A stretch of DNA of 64,000 bases, taken from assembly GCA_029448655.1 (NCBI GenBank), contig JACCLO010000025.1:62001-126000 (forward strand), in the 5' to 3' direction. This DNA is from Wolfiporia cocos (lineage: Eukaryota > Basidiomycota > Agaricomycetes > Polyporales > Phaeolaceae). The notes under the pieces are model-generated. The model was not told the origin of the DNA. It saw only the letters and a program-made list of their open reading frames with translations, and made no database searches. Of this stretch, positions 22,601-33,652 are shown one piece after another; the first letter of the stretch is position 1, and each line of letters starts with the position of its first letter. A program made the position numbers and the translations under genes.

Positions 22601-23122
22601 GACTTCGACCTTCTTTGCGATGCTCGTGAGGATATCCGTATGCAGCCATGGACGCAACGGATCAATAGGCGGGCGATGAATTTGTATTTCAACATAAAAC
22701 GTGCACATGAGGAAGTCGAGCGATTGAATGTTGAAATCCGTCGGCTGCTCACATTCATGTATGATGAGCATGCAGATTATTTTCATGCCATTGCACATCT
22801 TATCATCACTAATCCGGCTCTTGCTCACGAACTCTCCCTACGCTGGGAGTATTGCAGTCAGGTGCACGAGAAGATTGTTGGGCGCATATGGCAAACTTCT
22901 TGCCTCCCAGGGTTTACAGGGGATGTCGTAACTGGACACCGCATTGGACGTGACACTTCACTCAATAACGGAGTCCCACTGCCACCTTGGGCTAAGCCTG
23001 TAGTGTCTGCACACCCAGTTGCAGAGGATGAGGAAGTTGGCGAGGATGGCATTCCGGGGCTTAGTAATGAACGCGATGCATACCATTTTGTAAACTTCTT
23101 AGATGACCTAGGCAAAGAGTAG
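19639..23122 (+). CDS. KDZ (Kyakuja-Dileera-Zisupton) transposase, one frameshift
   Basis: Eight exons can be joined in frame: 19639-19867, 19917-20091, 20138-20313, 20371-20565, 20610-20948, 20996-21750, 21803-22390 and 22446-23122, all with GT-AG introns of 46-57 nt. Hallmark segments are LLATMDGNQSLK, the core VGYDIACAFGRT, the motif FHGHSHNRGCQ, the block EDFEGCERCFSESNALA and the C-terminal helical part that normally ends the family. The one defect is an extra T in a TTT run at 21719-21721: without it the frame continues into EQKHIESG, with it translation stops at 21728. The 5' start is uncertain, and no N-terminal cysteine cluster of the kind seen in some family members was found. It is a host-independent DNA transposon gene. 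Confidence 0.85.
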
Positions 23123-23449
23123 CTGCAGCTCACGGACATATACTATCGCTCCCACCCTACCCTCCTCGGCTGCGATCCCCGTGCGCACGCAGATGCTGCC
23201 CGCGCCGCCAAGCGCGATGTCAGTGCACCCGGCGGCACACCCGTTGTCGCACCTGTCATCGCCAATAGCACGGGTGTCGCTCGCGGGGAGCGCGATCCTG
23301 ACGCCAGCCGGGCGCGGACTGGCCCCGCCAAGCGTGCAGGGAGCACAAACCCTGCTTCCCCCAGCGGGAATCAATCTGCGAGCCCATCAGCGAGAAATCG
23401 ACAATGACACCATCTTCCCCCCAGCTCATCTCAACCGCAACCACCCTGC
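23123..23449. other. GC-rich spacer
   Basis: It lies between the KDZ gene and the UGP1-like fragment. An open frame continues from the fragment into it (from 23181), but the translation is Pro/Ala-rich and not recognisable. Confidence 0.4.
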
Positions 23450-24000
23450 CATGGACTCCCTCATGCCCCACAGTGACTCCTTCAACGCCCGCGTCCGCGG
23501 CAGCAGCCACATTGACTTCAAGACCACCGCCACCGGCGTCATTGCCAAGGCCATGCACAACGAGCGCAGCAACATCGTCAAGTCCGTCCTGGACATGGGG
23601 ACCAAGCATGTACGTGCCATCCCTCCCCTCGTGCCCGCTGCCCTCACACACCCCCGGGCCTTTGACGTCGAGATGCAGTCCTTCTTCATGCGTCATCTCT
23701 CTGAGCGCGCGCGGAGCCAGAAGCTGTAAGTAGTCTCATCGATGGATCACGCACTGTGATGCTGCGCCGGGCCTAGCCGCGTGCACATCGCGGCGATCAC
23801 GACGTGCGATGCTGACTGCACCCACCCACCAAGCTTGCCGTGCTCAAGATCAATGGCGGTCTCGGAACGTCCATGGGTGCGTGCGTCTAGTGCACCCGCG
23901 ACGATGTGCTGATCCCACGCAGGCATGACCGGCGCCAAGCCGGCGCTCGAGGTCAAGGACGACATGACGTTCCTCGACCTCTGTGCCCCAACACTCTGCG
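23450..24000 (+). pseudogene. Fragment of UTP-glucose-1-phosphate uridylyltransferase
   Basis: The plus strand has DFKTTATGVIAKAM, then VEMQSFFMRHLSERARSQKL, a GT donor at 23728, and after about 100 bp LAVLKINGGLGTSMG followed by LEVKDDMTFLDL. The GGLGTSMG motif is the nucleotide-binding loop of UDP-glucose pyrophosphorylase. The region normally between these blocks is missing and the similarity ends at about 23980, so this is a truncated, internally deleted copy. The intact gene would be over 500 codons. Confidence 0.6.
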
Positions 24001-24345
24001 TGCCGTCGTCCTGGAGGTGCGCCCGCCCGCCAACGACGCAAACACGGCGATGACGGTGGACGAGGACCACCACGTGTACGGAGCAACAGCAGCAGCGAAG
24101 CGCACGTACTCCGCCGGATGCCCAGTGTGACGCTGGCGATCCCTAATAGGGAAATCGTTTGCGACACAAGGTCAGAACGCACTCAAGAAGACACAGGTTA
24201 TAAGACTGCGATTTCTAGCTCGAGAACGCTGCCCCTTCCGTACGAGTACAGCATCCTTTTATACAACAGAGTACATAAGTTTTCCAGGCCCAGGACCCAG
24301 CAGAAACAGGTACCGTAAAAGGTCGAGGCAAGGCGAGACTGTAAG
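24001..24345. other. Non-coding stretch
   Basis: It lies between the UGP1-like fragment and a solo LTR. No feature recognised except the GTAAG target site at its right end. Confidence 0.4.
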
Positions 24346-25282
24346 TGACACAAGCGCAACCTTAAGACACACACCGGGGGAAGGTGGGTCGCATGAAAGT
24401 GCCTTCCTGGTCCGGGCATCTCAAGGCACAAAAGGCCAAGACAAGTCTGAGGTTTACGCTCGAGACTGTCCGGCATATATACTCCTAACCTATTTGTACA
24501 TGTTTGTGTACGGTGGCTCAGAGGCCCCTACGTACTGGTATCTAACTGGCTATGAGCTATGTGCCGGTAATGGCATCGGAGCGCTGGGGTACGCGAAGGA
24601 TGTCCATGGCGACATAGCGTATGAGGGTCGGATCAGAGGGATAGCCAATCGGTCGGATTCGATCAGTGGTTCTCGTCAATCGTAGGTGTGCCGGTAATGG
24701 CGGGGTTCTAAGTCCGTGATCGGGCGTGGTCTGCCACGATCGGGGTATAGCGCTCTGTGACTGGTAGGGTTCTCAGTCGTGCAGAGCCTGGGGTTATTAT
24801 CCCTGCCTGGTGTACTCGTAGGTCAGGGTGCGTATGAGGTATAGTATAAGGTCTATGCCAGTAATGGCGAGTGTCCGTGCGGTAAGGACGCGAGGTGTTA
24901 GGCTTAATGTTCTGGGTCACGTGCGAGTGTAGACCGTGCCCCTAGTCGGCGTATAGCGTAGTGTACGGTGGCGGTTTAGCCTGGATCTGTATAAGGCGTA
25001 CCGTCGTGCTATCGTAACCGGTTGGTCTCTAGGGGTCGGCTCGTGACTCCGGGGTTTAGGGACTAGGCAGCGTATGACTCTTGCTGCCAGGACTTGGACT
25101 GAGTTTAGGGTTAGACTGCTGGTGGCCTGCTAGTGCCCGTAGTGTCCTGTATAGCGGAGGGCTTCTACTAGCGTTGCCGTAGGATTCCAGCTGGGCTCGG
25201 ATAGAGTGCTGTAGCGTGCTTATGGCGTGAATGGGGTGTCAACCTAGGGTGCTCTACTAGGCTTTGAAATTGGCTTGTGACA
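24346..25282 (-). mobile_element. Solo LTR, family C
   Basis: 937 bp, TGACACAAGCGC...GGCTTGTGACA, flanked by a perfect 5 bp duplication GTAAG (24341-24345 and 25283-25287). It contains AAGACAAGTCT at 24438-24448 and CATATATA at 24474-24481, placed like the 11-mer and TATA of family B. The ends are shared with family B, so the two families are related. Confidence 0.9.
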
Positions 25283-25335
25283 GTAAGTACCGCGTTGAGG
25301 TGGAGTAAGTCCATATCGGGAAACAAAGGATTAGC

Positions 25336-25676
25336 TGACACAAGCGCTATCTCAAGCAACTACTCAGGGGAATATTACTCACGTGAAAGCGTATTCCTAG
25401 TCTGAGGCTACTCAAGGCAACAAAGGCCAAGACGAGTCTGGGGTGCTCCCTGCTCGTCTGGCTGGTATATATGCTCGTAGGCTGTTTGTACATGTTTGGC
25501 TACTATACAGTATTACGTAAGCTGGTAGACCGTTTAGAGTATGGTAAACCCTATCGTAGGTGTAGAGCCACATCAAGGGTGTCCGGGGTCTGTGCACGTG
25601 ATGCATAGGCGGGCGCTTAGATAAGATAAGGGTTGTTCCTAGTCGCAAGCAAGTTGGAGAAAATCGGCTTGTGACA
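25336..25676 (-). repeat. 3' LTR of element 2
   Basis: 341 bp, ending GGCTTGTGACA. It has TATATAT at 25466-25472 and AAGACGAGTCT at 25429-25439. It lacks about 30 bp (TAGGCACGTGTGGGG region) that the other family-B LTRs have near 10070 and 34660. Confidence 0.9.
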
Positions 25677-27215
25677 GTACCCCCTCTTCTAGCTGCGTGT
25701 CCCCACGCCCAGCAATTACTTTGTACATAGTTTGGTCAACATGGCACGGGTTGTCTACGGTTTTGACGCATATGTGTGGGTGCGCTAGTTGGAGGGTGTT
25801 TAAGACCGGGTAGATCCAGTATCCTTTTGATTCAGGTATAGTGGATTCTATCGGTTGTCCAACTCGTATCCCGTATTGCATGACCCGTGTTCGTGGATCG
25901 CAGAACCAGAAGTTACGCGCGACAAGCTTCTTTTCGTAGGCGTAGAAGAGTATACTGCCTTTGACTAGACGTGTGGTGTCTATGTCGTCGTATATTATGA
26001 ACTCCTTCGGGTTCTCTCTTAGTCCCATTTCCTGAGCTTTTCGTTCGAAGTCCTCCCACTCTGGGTCCCATTTGGTTTCAGAGTGGTCCCAGCCAGTGTT
26101 TCTGTTTTTCCACTGGTTACCTGGGGCGGATGGTCTAGCTTCGAAGAACTTTGTGACTAGCTCTTGGTAATGGTTTAATCCACGTTTTCGTTCCCATGTC
26201 TTGGTCCCGTCAGACCACTCGACTTCTAGCTCGACTCGCCCTCGGTCTTCCCTGGATTCGAGGATCCTGAGAGGCCTGCGAGCGTCATTGCTTTCCGTCA
26301 CTTTACTGTGATCTTCATTGGGGAAGGCGGGCGGTGTGTATGGTAGGAGTAAGACCTCGTTGAACACTGGGTATATCCCGCGCATGTCTGCGGGGAGGTC
26401 TAGTTCGTATGCTCCGTGCCCAACCTTCTTGGTGACCTTGTACGGTCCAAACCGCTTGGAGTCAAGCTTCTTGGTTGGGTGGCCCATGTTTATGTTGCGG
26501 CCGTCGACCCAGACCAAGTCGCCTTCAGAATATGATAGTGGCGATGCCCGTTTCCTATCGTAGTACTCTTTCATGCGTAGCTTAACTTTCTCCAGGTTCT
26601 GTGAAGCGAGTTTGGATATGGTGTGCATGTGTTCAACCCAATCCCGTGCTACCCCCTCTTCTTGTTCCGGCGCCTCTACACCTGTGAAGGGGTGGTATCC
26701 GTGCATAAGGTAAAAGGGACTATATCCCGTGCTACTGTGTACGTGTGTTTTGTACGCAAAGCTTGCCAGCGGGAGTAAGTCCGGCCAGTTCGTATGAGTG
26801 TCATTAAGAAATAACCTAAGGTAGACCTCGAGTTCCTGGTTCATACGTTCCGTCTGCCCGTCTGTCTGTGGGTGGAACGCGGTACCCGGGTTTCCCTGTA
26901 TGCCTAATCTACAATATACGTCCTTTATGAATTCTGCTACAAATTGAGGTCCTCTGTCGCTAAATACTTTCTTTGGTAGTCCGTGTTGTGTATATACTTT
27001 GTCTATAAATATGTTGGCCCATCCTTCGGCCGATAGTTTAGTTGTTGTTGGTACAGCTATATAGTCTTTTGACTTCATATCTACTACTACAATGATTGCG
27101 TCGCGACCCTTGGAAGTGGGGAGTCCCGTGATCATGTCGACGGAAATATTCTCCCAGTTGTGTGCTGGAGTTGGGTTCGGGTTGAGTGGAGCCGTGCGTT
27201 TGGATCGGTCCGGCT
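25639..27215 (-). CDS. Element 2 integrase core and C-terminal domain
   Basis: The 498-residue ORF (from 27135) begins inside the integrase core; the frame is open back to the solo LTR at 27216. Catalytic residues are in VDMITG (just upstream), FSDRGPQF and DGQTERMNQ. After the GPYKV integrase C-terminal motif comes a degenerate chromodomain-like segment (ILESREDRGRVELEVEWSDG...TWERKRGLNHY) and about 170 residues I do not recognise. The stop lies 38 bp inside the 3' LTR. The N-terminal zinc finger is separated from the core by the solo LTR. Confidence 0.85.
25677..25690 (-). other. Polypurine tract of element 2
   Basis: The minus strand reads AGAAGAGGGGGTAC directly next to the 3' LTR. Here it lies within the integrase coding frame. 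Confidence 0.6.
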
Positions 27216-27797
27216 TGTCACAGACTTACTGTCTGTGCGACCCCTGAGCTCAGGGGGATCCCTACATGCCTGCATAGAGTGAGCAGACGGCACCGACGTA
27301 CTCATAGGACAGCCGAGGCGAACTCATAGGTCCACCCTAGGAGTGCCCAGCCGCCAAGGCCCCCAGACGTCGAGTCGCAACCCACAGACTAGCAGTCAAG
27401 ATAGAGGCCCCGGGCCAGCAAGTCACACAGCGTTAAGCAAGAAAGGAGCTTGCGCTCAATGACGAGAATCCTAAAGATGGGGAGTAAGCCCCATCTTGTT
27501 GTATCTTATATACATGTGTGGAGAAGTGGAGCGGGCTACCCTAAAGTCATGGCCTGTGCGCATGTAACTATGAGTGACCGTGATGCTACGCTACATGTGA
27601 TACTTGATGTGACCATCATGTGTCCGTATGATGAGACGCGCGCTACCCTACAGCGCTAACCGATCAGGTCAGGTGATCTATATACTCTGAGCGCGACGCG
27701 GAGGTAACTAAGGAGTAGCGGAGCGGCGTACGCCTAGCGCCGCCCATACAACCTATAGTGAGGGACGTACAGTAGCCCCCTGGGCATATCCGTGACA
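27216..27797 (+). mobile_element. Solo LTR in element 2 integrase
   Basis: 582 bp, TGTCACAGAC...ATCCGTGACA, flanked by a perfect CGGCT duplication (27211-27215 and 27798-27802). TTATATACATG near 27507 gives a TATA-like box on the plus strand. It splits the zinc finger (YVKACIKCQAAK, to the right) from the catalytic core. Family not otherwise present in the window. Confidence 0.9.
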
Positions 27798-28128
27798 CGG
27801 CTTAGCGGCCTGGCACTTGATACAAGCCTTGACGTACTGGCGGATGTCTGAGTGCATCTTTGGCCACCAGTAGTGTCGGTGTATGGCAGTATATGTGTTT
27901 TCAGTGCCAGGGTGTCCTGCTGAGACGGTGTCGTGGAACGAAGAAATGATTTTCCTGATTAATTCTTCGTCCCGAGGGATAATTAACCTCCCCCTCCTAT
28001 ATCGCAGACCGTCCTTGGTCGTTTCTCCTGCTTCTACTCCTTCCTTTCCATCGTAGAGAGCGGCTTCCGCTTTGACCCTCTCTTTTACTTCGTCGTGGGT
28101 GATACCCTTGACTACGGTATAGAATGAA
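27798..28128 (-). pseudogene. Element 2 integrase zinc-finger region
   Basis: The minus strand reads HPGTENTYTAIHRHYWWPK and then CIKCQAAK, the HHCC zinc finger of a Ty3 integrase. It is cut off from RNase H by a TGA (28131-28133) and from the core by the solo LTR. Confidence 0.75.
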
Positions 28129-28130
28129 GA

Positions 28131-29510
28131 TCACAGCCTTTCTTCGCTGTCTTGGACGAAGAGGTGTGGCTTCAGGACGACTTGCCCTTCGAGGTGATCC
28201 TTGTCGTTGCCATGATCACTTCTTCGGGAAAGCCCGTCGGCCCTTCCATTGGTCTTCCCGGGGATGTGCACGAGTTGTAGGTCATACTCAGCAAGTTCCG
28301 TCATCCACCGGGCTTGTCGCGGATTAATTTTCTGTGGAGTCTTAAAATATTCTAGGTTTTTATGGTCCGTTAGTACTTCTACAGGGTGTTTACCACCCAT
28401 TACGAAATGCCGCCATTCATCAAGTGCGCGCATGATGGCAAGGAGTTCTCTGTTGTAGATCTTGTAGTTCCGTTCTGCCGGTAGCATCGTCTTACTCTGG
28501 TAGGCGATGGGTTTCCAGACGCCGTCCTGTTTCTGCATGAGGCAGGCTCCGGTTGCAAAGTCCGATGAATCTGCCTCGATGCGGAAAGGGTCGTCGTCGT
28601 TTGGTATCCCTAACACGGGTGCTTCGATAAATATTTTCTTTAACTTATCGAAACACTCTTGTTCCGCCGTACCCCACTGCCAAGACGTTAGGTTTATCAG
28701 TGGGCATGCTACCGTGGAAAACTTAGGGATAAATCTCCGGTAGAAGTTTGCAAATCCTATTAAGGACTGCACTTCTTTCTTGTTCCGAGGTGCGGGCCAT
28801 TCAGCCACTGCCGCCACCTTCGCGGGATCCATACAGATTTCCCCGTGAGAGATTATATGCCCTAAGTATTCTACTTCCGACTTCATAAACTCGCATTTCT
28901 CTGGTTTACAGGTTAGCTTGTTTTGACGGAGAACGAGCAGAACCTTGCGCAGGATCTCTTTGTGTTCTGCCTCGGTCTCCGTGAAAACAAGTATGTCGTC
29001 TAAGTATACAATGACCTTTCCAGTCATTATCAGGTCTCGGAAGATGTTGTTCATCAAGGTCTGGAATGTGCCCGGTGCGTTGCACATTCCGAAGAACATT
29101 ACTAAGGGTTCGTATAATCCCCTATTAGTGATGAAGGCGGCTTTTTCTTCGTCGCCTTCCTTGATTCTGACGTTTGTATATCCCCAACGAATGTCCAATT
29201 TAGAAAAGTACTTAGCTCGCTTTAACTTGTTGAGCAGCTCCGTGATCAAGGGGAGCGGGTACCGGTTCTTTTTGGTCATCTGGTTCAATTTCCGATAGTC
29301 CTGAATGGGTCTCAGTTTCCCATCCTTCTTCTTGACGAAGAAGAATGGTGCCTCCCATGGTGACTTGGATGGTCAGATTCGTCCAGTCCGTAACTGTTCT
29401 TCTAAGAAATCGTCTAGCGCCTCTTGTTCTCGGGGCGATAGGGCATAGATCTTGCCGGCGTAGGGTTCGGAGTTCGGTAGGAGTTCTATGGCGTGATCCC
29501 ACGGTCGCCT
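28131..29510 (-). CDS. Element 2 reverse transcriptase and RNase H
   Basis: The longest uninterrupted part is 29288-28131 (385 aa), with KLDIRWGYTNVRI, the catalytic VYLDDILVF, FANFYRRFIPKF and the RNase H segment EADSSDFATG...YNRELLAIMRALDEW. Upstream, the same frame carries FFFVKKKDGKLRPIQDYRKL and the connection from protease (PWDHAIELLP), but a TGA interrupts it at 29373-29375. A second TGA ends it at 28131-28133. Both stand where CGA (Arg) would fit. Confidence 0.85.
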
Positions 29511-29520
29511 TTCTGGGAGT

Positions 29521-30229
29521 TGTTACGGTTATTTTGATTTTTCGAATATCGACAGAACTCACCATTGGGCGAATACGATACAGGGACTTGTTGCGCAACC
29601 AACTCCTCTGGCTACTCGTGGCTCTACTGGGCGCATCCCCAGTTGTACTAGTCTATAGGGCACGTTTCATCTTTAGCAGATCCAACTCTGCCACCGTTTC
29701 ATGTTCATCGAATATTTACTGACAGATGGCGTTCAACCGCCATCATTCCTATCTATCGTCTTGGATATATCACTACATACTTATCAAACGTTTGGTACTA
29801 TAGCGTAGATAGTATCGGTGACATCTGGGACAGACTCAACCCCTGAAACCTAACGTAGTATATAAATTCATGTACTTACCGTCGAGGCTCTTCAGCTCGA
29901 CCTTGTTGTATAAACAAGAAGTCTTATACTCGTTCTCAAACGTAGGAAACTACGCTCAGTATTTCTCACTCGAGCAACCGAACGACTAAGTCCTCGAAGT
30001 GCACACTGACTTCTCGGACTTAGGCGAGTCTTATATTCTATCAGACTCGCACCTGAACAGATTATATCCTCTAACGCGTATTGGATATTAACCGATCTCC
30101 TAAGAAGTTTCACTTAGGACTTGAAGGCATCCAACGAGTATTTGCCTTGCATACGGCTACACGCCTACGTGCAGAAGAACAATCTATATTCGTGACTCGA
30201 ATATACGAACGGGTATTCGACCCGTAACA
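29521..30229 (+). mobile_element. Solo LTR between protease and RT of element 2
   Basis: 709 bp, TGTTACGGTT...GACCCGTAACA with matching ends, flanked by a perfect GGAGT duplication (29516-29520 and 30230-30234). TATATAAA at 29859-29866 suggests plus orientation. Joining the flanks restores the pol frame across the site. No other copy in the window. Confidence 0.9.
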
Positions 30230-31226
30230 GGAGTTGGTCGAATTCCGTTTCTTTAAACACGTCTTCGAATTCATGCAAGTACTCGTGGACCACTTCCTCG
30301 AAGGTCTTGGCTTCCATGGTTTTGCTGGTGGCGATGGCGATCCCGGTTGCCTTCGTCGCGCGGACTCGCTCAGCGATGTCGGCCCAGCATTCCTCCCTGT
30401 TTCGTATCCAAGCGTCAGCAAAGATGTAATAAATATGGTCACCGTCCTCGATCTGCTCGTGTTCGCAGTCGCAGGTGAAGGTGATTTGGCGTTTCTTCCA
30501 ATCGATGGTGGGATTGTGGTCTTCCAACCAATCGAAGCCGAGGAATATGTCGGCCGAGCTCAGCTCGGTGACGTGGAACTTGCGCATCTCCAGATGTGTG
30601 TCGATCTGCATCTGAAGTTTGACATAGTGCGTCATCTTGCCCGCAGCGTTGGTACTTCCGTCAGCGTTGTACAGTTTGACAGGTCGGTCTAGTGGGAGTT
30701 GCTTGAGTTTGTGTTCCTCCACGTAGGCACGACTGATGACCGATCCCGTTGAACCGGAGTCTATCAGTGCCTTTGTGAAGAGGGCGCGTCCGTCAGGGCG
30801 GTGGACGGTGATCGGTACTTCGATCTGCCGTCCCCGTTTTCCCGTCTGGATTACCACTACATTCCCTCTGAGTTTCTCACCAGTAGAGCCGAACCCCTGT
30901 GTTCCGCGTCTGGTTTCCCTAATGCTTTTTACTATGCGCGTGTCTGGTGTCATATTGCATTCGGGTATGAACTGGGCGATTCTGTCCCCATACTCGATCT
31001 GATAATCTGTTCCGGTTTGATTATTCAGTATGACTTTTAACCGACCGGTGTAGTCTTCGTCTACTACCCCGGCCTCCACGTCGACTCCCTTCAGGGCGAG
31101 TCCGGATCGTGGAGCTATGCGGCCGTATACACCGGGTGGCATTCGGATCATTATGCCTGTGTCCACGGTGATGCGCTTCCCATTTGGTATAACGACTTCC
31201 TCCGCAGAGTGAAGGTCGTAACCCAC
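30230..31226 (-). CDS. Element 2 dUTPase and aspartic protease
   Basis: The dUTPase comes first, with GYDLHSA, RIAPRSGLA, GVVDEDYTGRL, YGDRIAQ and the C-terminal GTQGFGSTGE, covering the five family motifs. It is followed by a retropepsin with the active site ALIDSGSTGS and the late motif DIFLGFDWLEDHNP. The same order, dUTPase then protease, contrasts with element 1. The open frame continues 65 bp into the solo LTR. It lies in the same frame as gag, separated by a TGA at 31308-31310 and about 27 sense codons. Confidence 0.85.
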
Positions 31227-31307
31227 GGCTCCTTCGCTTTTTCGCTCAGGGGGGATTGCCCGCGGGTGGTCTAAGCATATGTCGAGCGTGACAGCCTTCT
31301 TCTTGGC

Positions 31308-32873
31308 TCATCGACGCCGCACTTTCTTTTCCGTCTTTTTCTGGACTGTAGGCTTAGATGCGTCTGCCATCTGCACATCTGAGTCTACAACCGGGTCTAC
31401 GTCCATTGGCACATAGTTTACATTGTTTACAATAGAGGAATTAAGCACGGTTTTATCCTCCCGCAAAGCTCCGGTGGGAGGCTCCTCTGAGGCTGTTACA
31501 AATGAATCGTCGGAGCATGTTGAAGCTCCGTCGTCATCACCAGGCGCCAAATCTACAGAACGTGGTACAGATACGTAATCGAATATCAGGGCCCCAGTTC
31601 CTAGCCCATATAGTCCATCCACCGGTTCGTTACCCTCCATGGCAGATTCGGAGATAGAGACATTTACTGGTTCCTCGATCTCCAGAACTGAAAATTTATT
31701 ATTAGAGAGGGGACGTACCTGAGTGAATCCGGCTTCCTTCGCAGCCTCCGGATTTTCCTTGGCCCAGGTGGCCACCATGCGCACGAAGTCCTCCTGGGAT
31801 ACTTCCCCAAGGACTTTTTCTGCGGGTGTGCCTTCGACGGCCTGGCGGGTGCGCGCCGGTTGTGAGGGTCCGGCACCGGTGTTCCCTCCACTGGTAGCTG
31901 CTCGGGGCTTCCAGTTGGGTTGGTGCCAGAGGGGCTTGTTGCAGCCCTTCCCTGGTGCCTCTGCTTGTGTCTTGCTGCAAGAGTGGCACTTCCTCTTGAG
32001 CAAGTTGGCCCGTTCTTCTGCGGTGGGCTCGGACCGCGCGGTTCCCGATGACAATGTTGTCGCCCGACCCTTTCCTTTGTCGGCAACGCCCTTACCCGTG
32101 TCACGACCGTGGCGCAGCTTTTCTTCGTCGCGGAGACGGCGCATCGCGTTGTCCGTCCGGAGGATAGCCTGTTTCCAGGATTCGTAGTCCTCGGGGATCT
32201 GGGCGTTGTAACCGCGTTGCGATTTGTCGTTTACCGTGGCGGCGACGAATGCGGAGTGTACGGCCGTGTAGATCCCTTTCGGGATGGCGGAGGTGACCCA
32301 GCGATGAACGATCTGGTTCTCCTTGTCATACTTAGCTTCCAAAAGAAGTCTTTCCAGCTCCTGGAAATACTCCTCGTCTTTACCGATGGTCATACTAAGC
32401 TTTTCGGCTGCGACCGCCAACTTCTTTTCCAAGTCGGGGTCGTCGAACTTCTGGTGGAGTTCCCAGATGAATCGTAGCCAGCTCAGATGCCATTGTCCGT
32501 CACGGTAGTGTTCCCGCGTGAAAGCCGTTACCCATGAGTCCACCTTTGGTCCCCGTATCAGCGAGATGGCCGTGCCGATCTTTTTGCTGTCTGTGAAGAG
32601 CAGCGGCCGATTGTCGTCGATGTAAAGTTTCAGGCACATTACCCAGGCGATGAAGTTCTCGCCGGTGAAGGGTTTGGGTTCGCGCACCTTAGACTTGTAC
32701 CGGGGGTCAGGTTGCGGCTCCGGGAGCATTGAGTACGCATCCCATTGCGAGCTTGCCGGTTTCTCGGGCCGCCACATGGACGCACGCGTTCCCGGGAGAG
32801 GCGCGGCTCTCCAGGTGTTCACATGCGCCGTCCGTGGTGCTTCCGACGGAGGGACCGGGGGCTGTGCAGCCAT
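31308..32873 (-). CDS. Element 2 gag
   Basis: 521 residues. A helical capsid-like part (about 50-260; PFTGENFIAWVMCLKLYI, typical of retrotransposon gag) is followed by a basic region and a zinc-knuckle-like CHSCSKTQ...C...LWH, then an acidic tail ending KVRRR. The frame is open further upstream past this ATG to the TGA at 32955-32957, so the true gag is longer at its N terminus. Confidence 0.85.
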   Translation of the reverse strand: MAAQPPVPPSEAPRTAHVNTWRAAPLPGTRASMWRPEKPASSQWDAYSMLPEPQPDPRYKSKVREPKPFTGENFIAWVMCLKLYIDDNRPLLFTDSKKIGTAISLIRGPKVDSWVTAFTREHYRDGQWHLSWLRFIWELHQKFDDPDLEKKLAVAAEKLSMTIGKDEEYFQELERLLLEAKYDKENQIVHRWVTSAIPKGIYTAVHSAFVAATVNDKSQRGYNAQIPEDYESWKQAILRTDNAMRRLRDEEKLRHGRDTGKGVADKGKGRATTLSSGTARSEPTAEERANLLKRKCHSCSKTQAEAPGKGCNKPLWHQPNWKPRAATSGGNTGAGPSQPARTRQAVEGTPAEKVLGEVSQEDFVRMVATWAKENPEAAKEAGFTQVRPLSNNKFSVLEIEEPVNVSISESAMEGNEPVDGLYGLGTGALIFDYVSVPRSVDLAPGDDDGASTCSDDSFVTASEEPPTGALREDKTVLNSSIVNNVNYVPMDVDPVVDSDVQMADASKPTVQKKTEKKVRRR

Positions 32874-32954
32874 GACCGAAAAGGGAACCTGGGGCGTGAG
32901 GACCGGGGGGGTGTAGCCTGGCAGGAAGGGGTTCGTCTGCCGGGTGCCCGCGTT

Positions 32955-33652
32955 TCATGCCGGACGATTTGCCGAGTTCACCAGTGGGGGGGATCCCATG
33001 TGGACGGACCTTACCCAGTTTTCGACCGGCCGGAATCGTTCCTCCGGAACCGATGGTACTGACCGACGGGGAATGGAGTGTTGGCTGTGTAGCGAGGCCG
33101 CATCTCCTGCTGCAAGGGCATCTGCCTGGAGACGTTGTGCCTCCCGCAGAAACCTTGCTCCCATATCGGCGTTCCACACACCGGTTTGAACCATTGTCGT
33201 GGCTACCGTCTGACATCGAAAACCAAAGTCCGCTGCGGTTGGGTTGGGGGGGAACGCCCATTGCATGGCTAGGGCGAGTCGATGTGTGCGGGACTCATCC
33301 CTCGGATGGTGTTCGATTGCTCTTGTGCCAGGTGGAATGCCTGGTCCAACCGCTCAATACCGGGACCTTGGTCTTCCACCGAGCCTCCGAGGACTAGTGA
33401 GCGAGCGGAGCGGTGCTCTCCTATGGTCTCGGTTCGTACGGGAGCGACTTTGACGTGCTGGCGGGGGGCGTGGATACTATCGGCCACCGATAGTAGCGCG
33501 AAGTCGTCGGGGAGGCCGTGCATTTGGTAGTTTACCCACTGCCCTGGGTGGAACGGGTTGGTGCTGACGGATCCGGGGATCAGGACGTCGGCCGGTGTTA
33601 GAGGTTCAGGCCGCGGGTTGCGGACATATTCGAGGGTGTGCGGAGCGGCCAT
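32955..33652 (-). pseudogene. N-terminal part of element 2 gag, broken
   Basis: The ORF 33652-33269 (127 aa, MAAPHTLEYVRNPR...) and the ORF 33266-32955 (103 aa, MQWAFPPNPTAADF...) lie in different frames that meet around 33270, and the second is in frame with the main gag but ends in a TGA at 32955-32957. The simplest reading is one long gag starting at 33652, now carrying a frameshift and a nonsense codon. The start is conserved in the truncated copy at position 43. Confidence 0.6.

Noticed and set aside
31308..31310. Programmed UGA readthrough at the gag-pol junction of element 2
   Set aside because: Not accepted as a feature because three other in-frame TGA codons in the same element look like CpG decay; kept only as a testable alternative.
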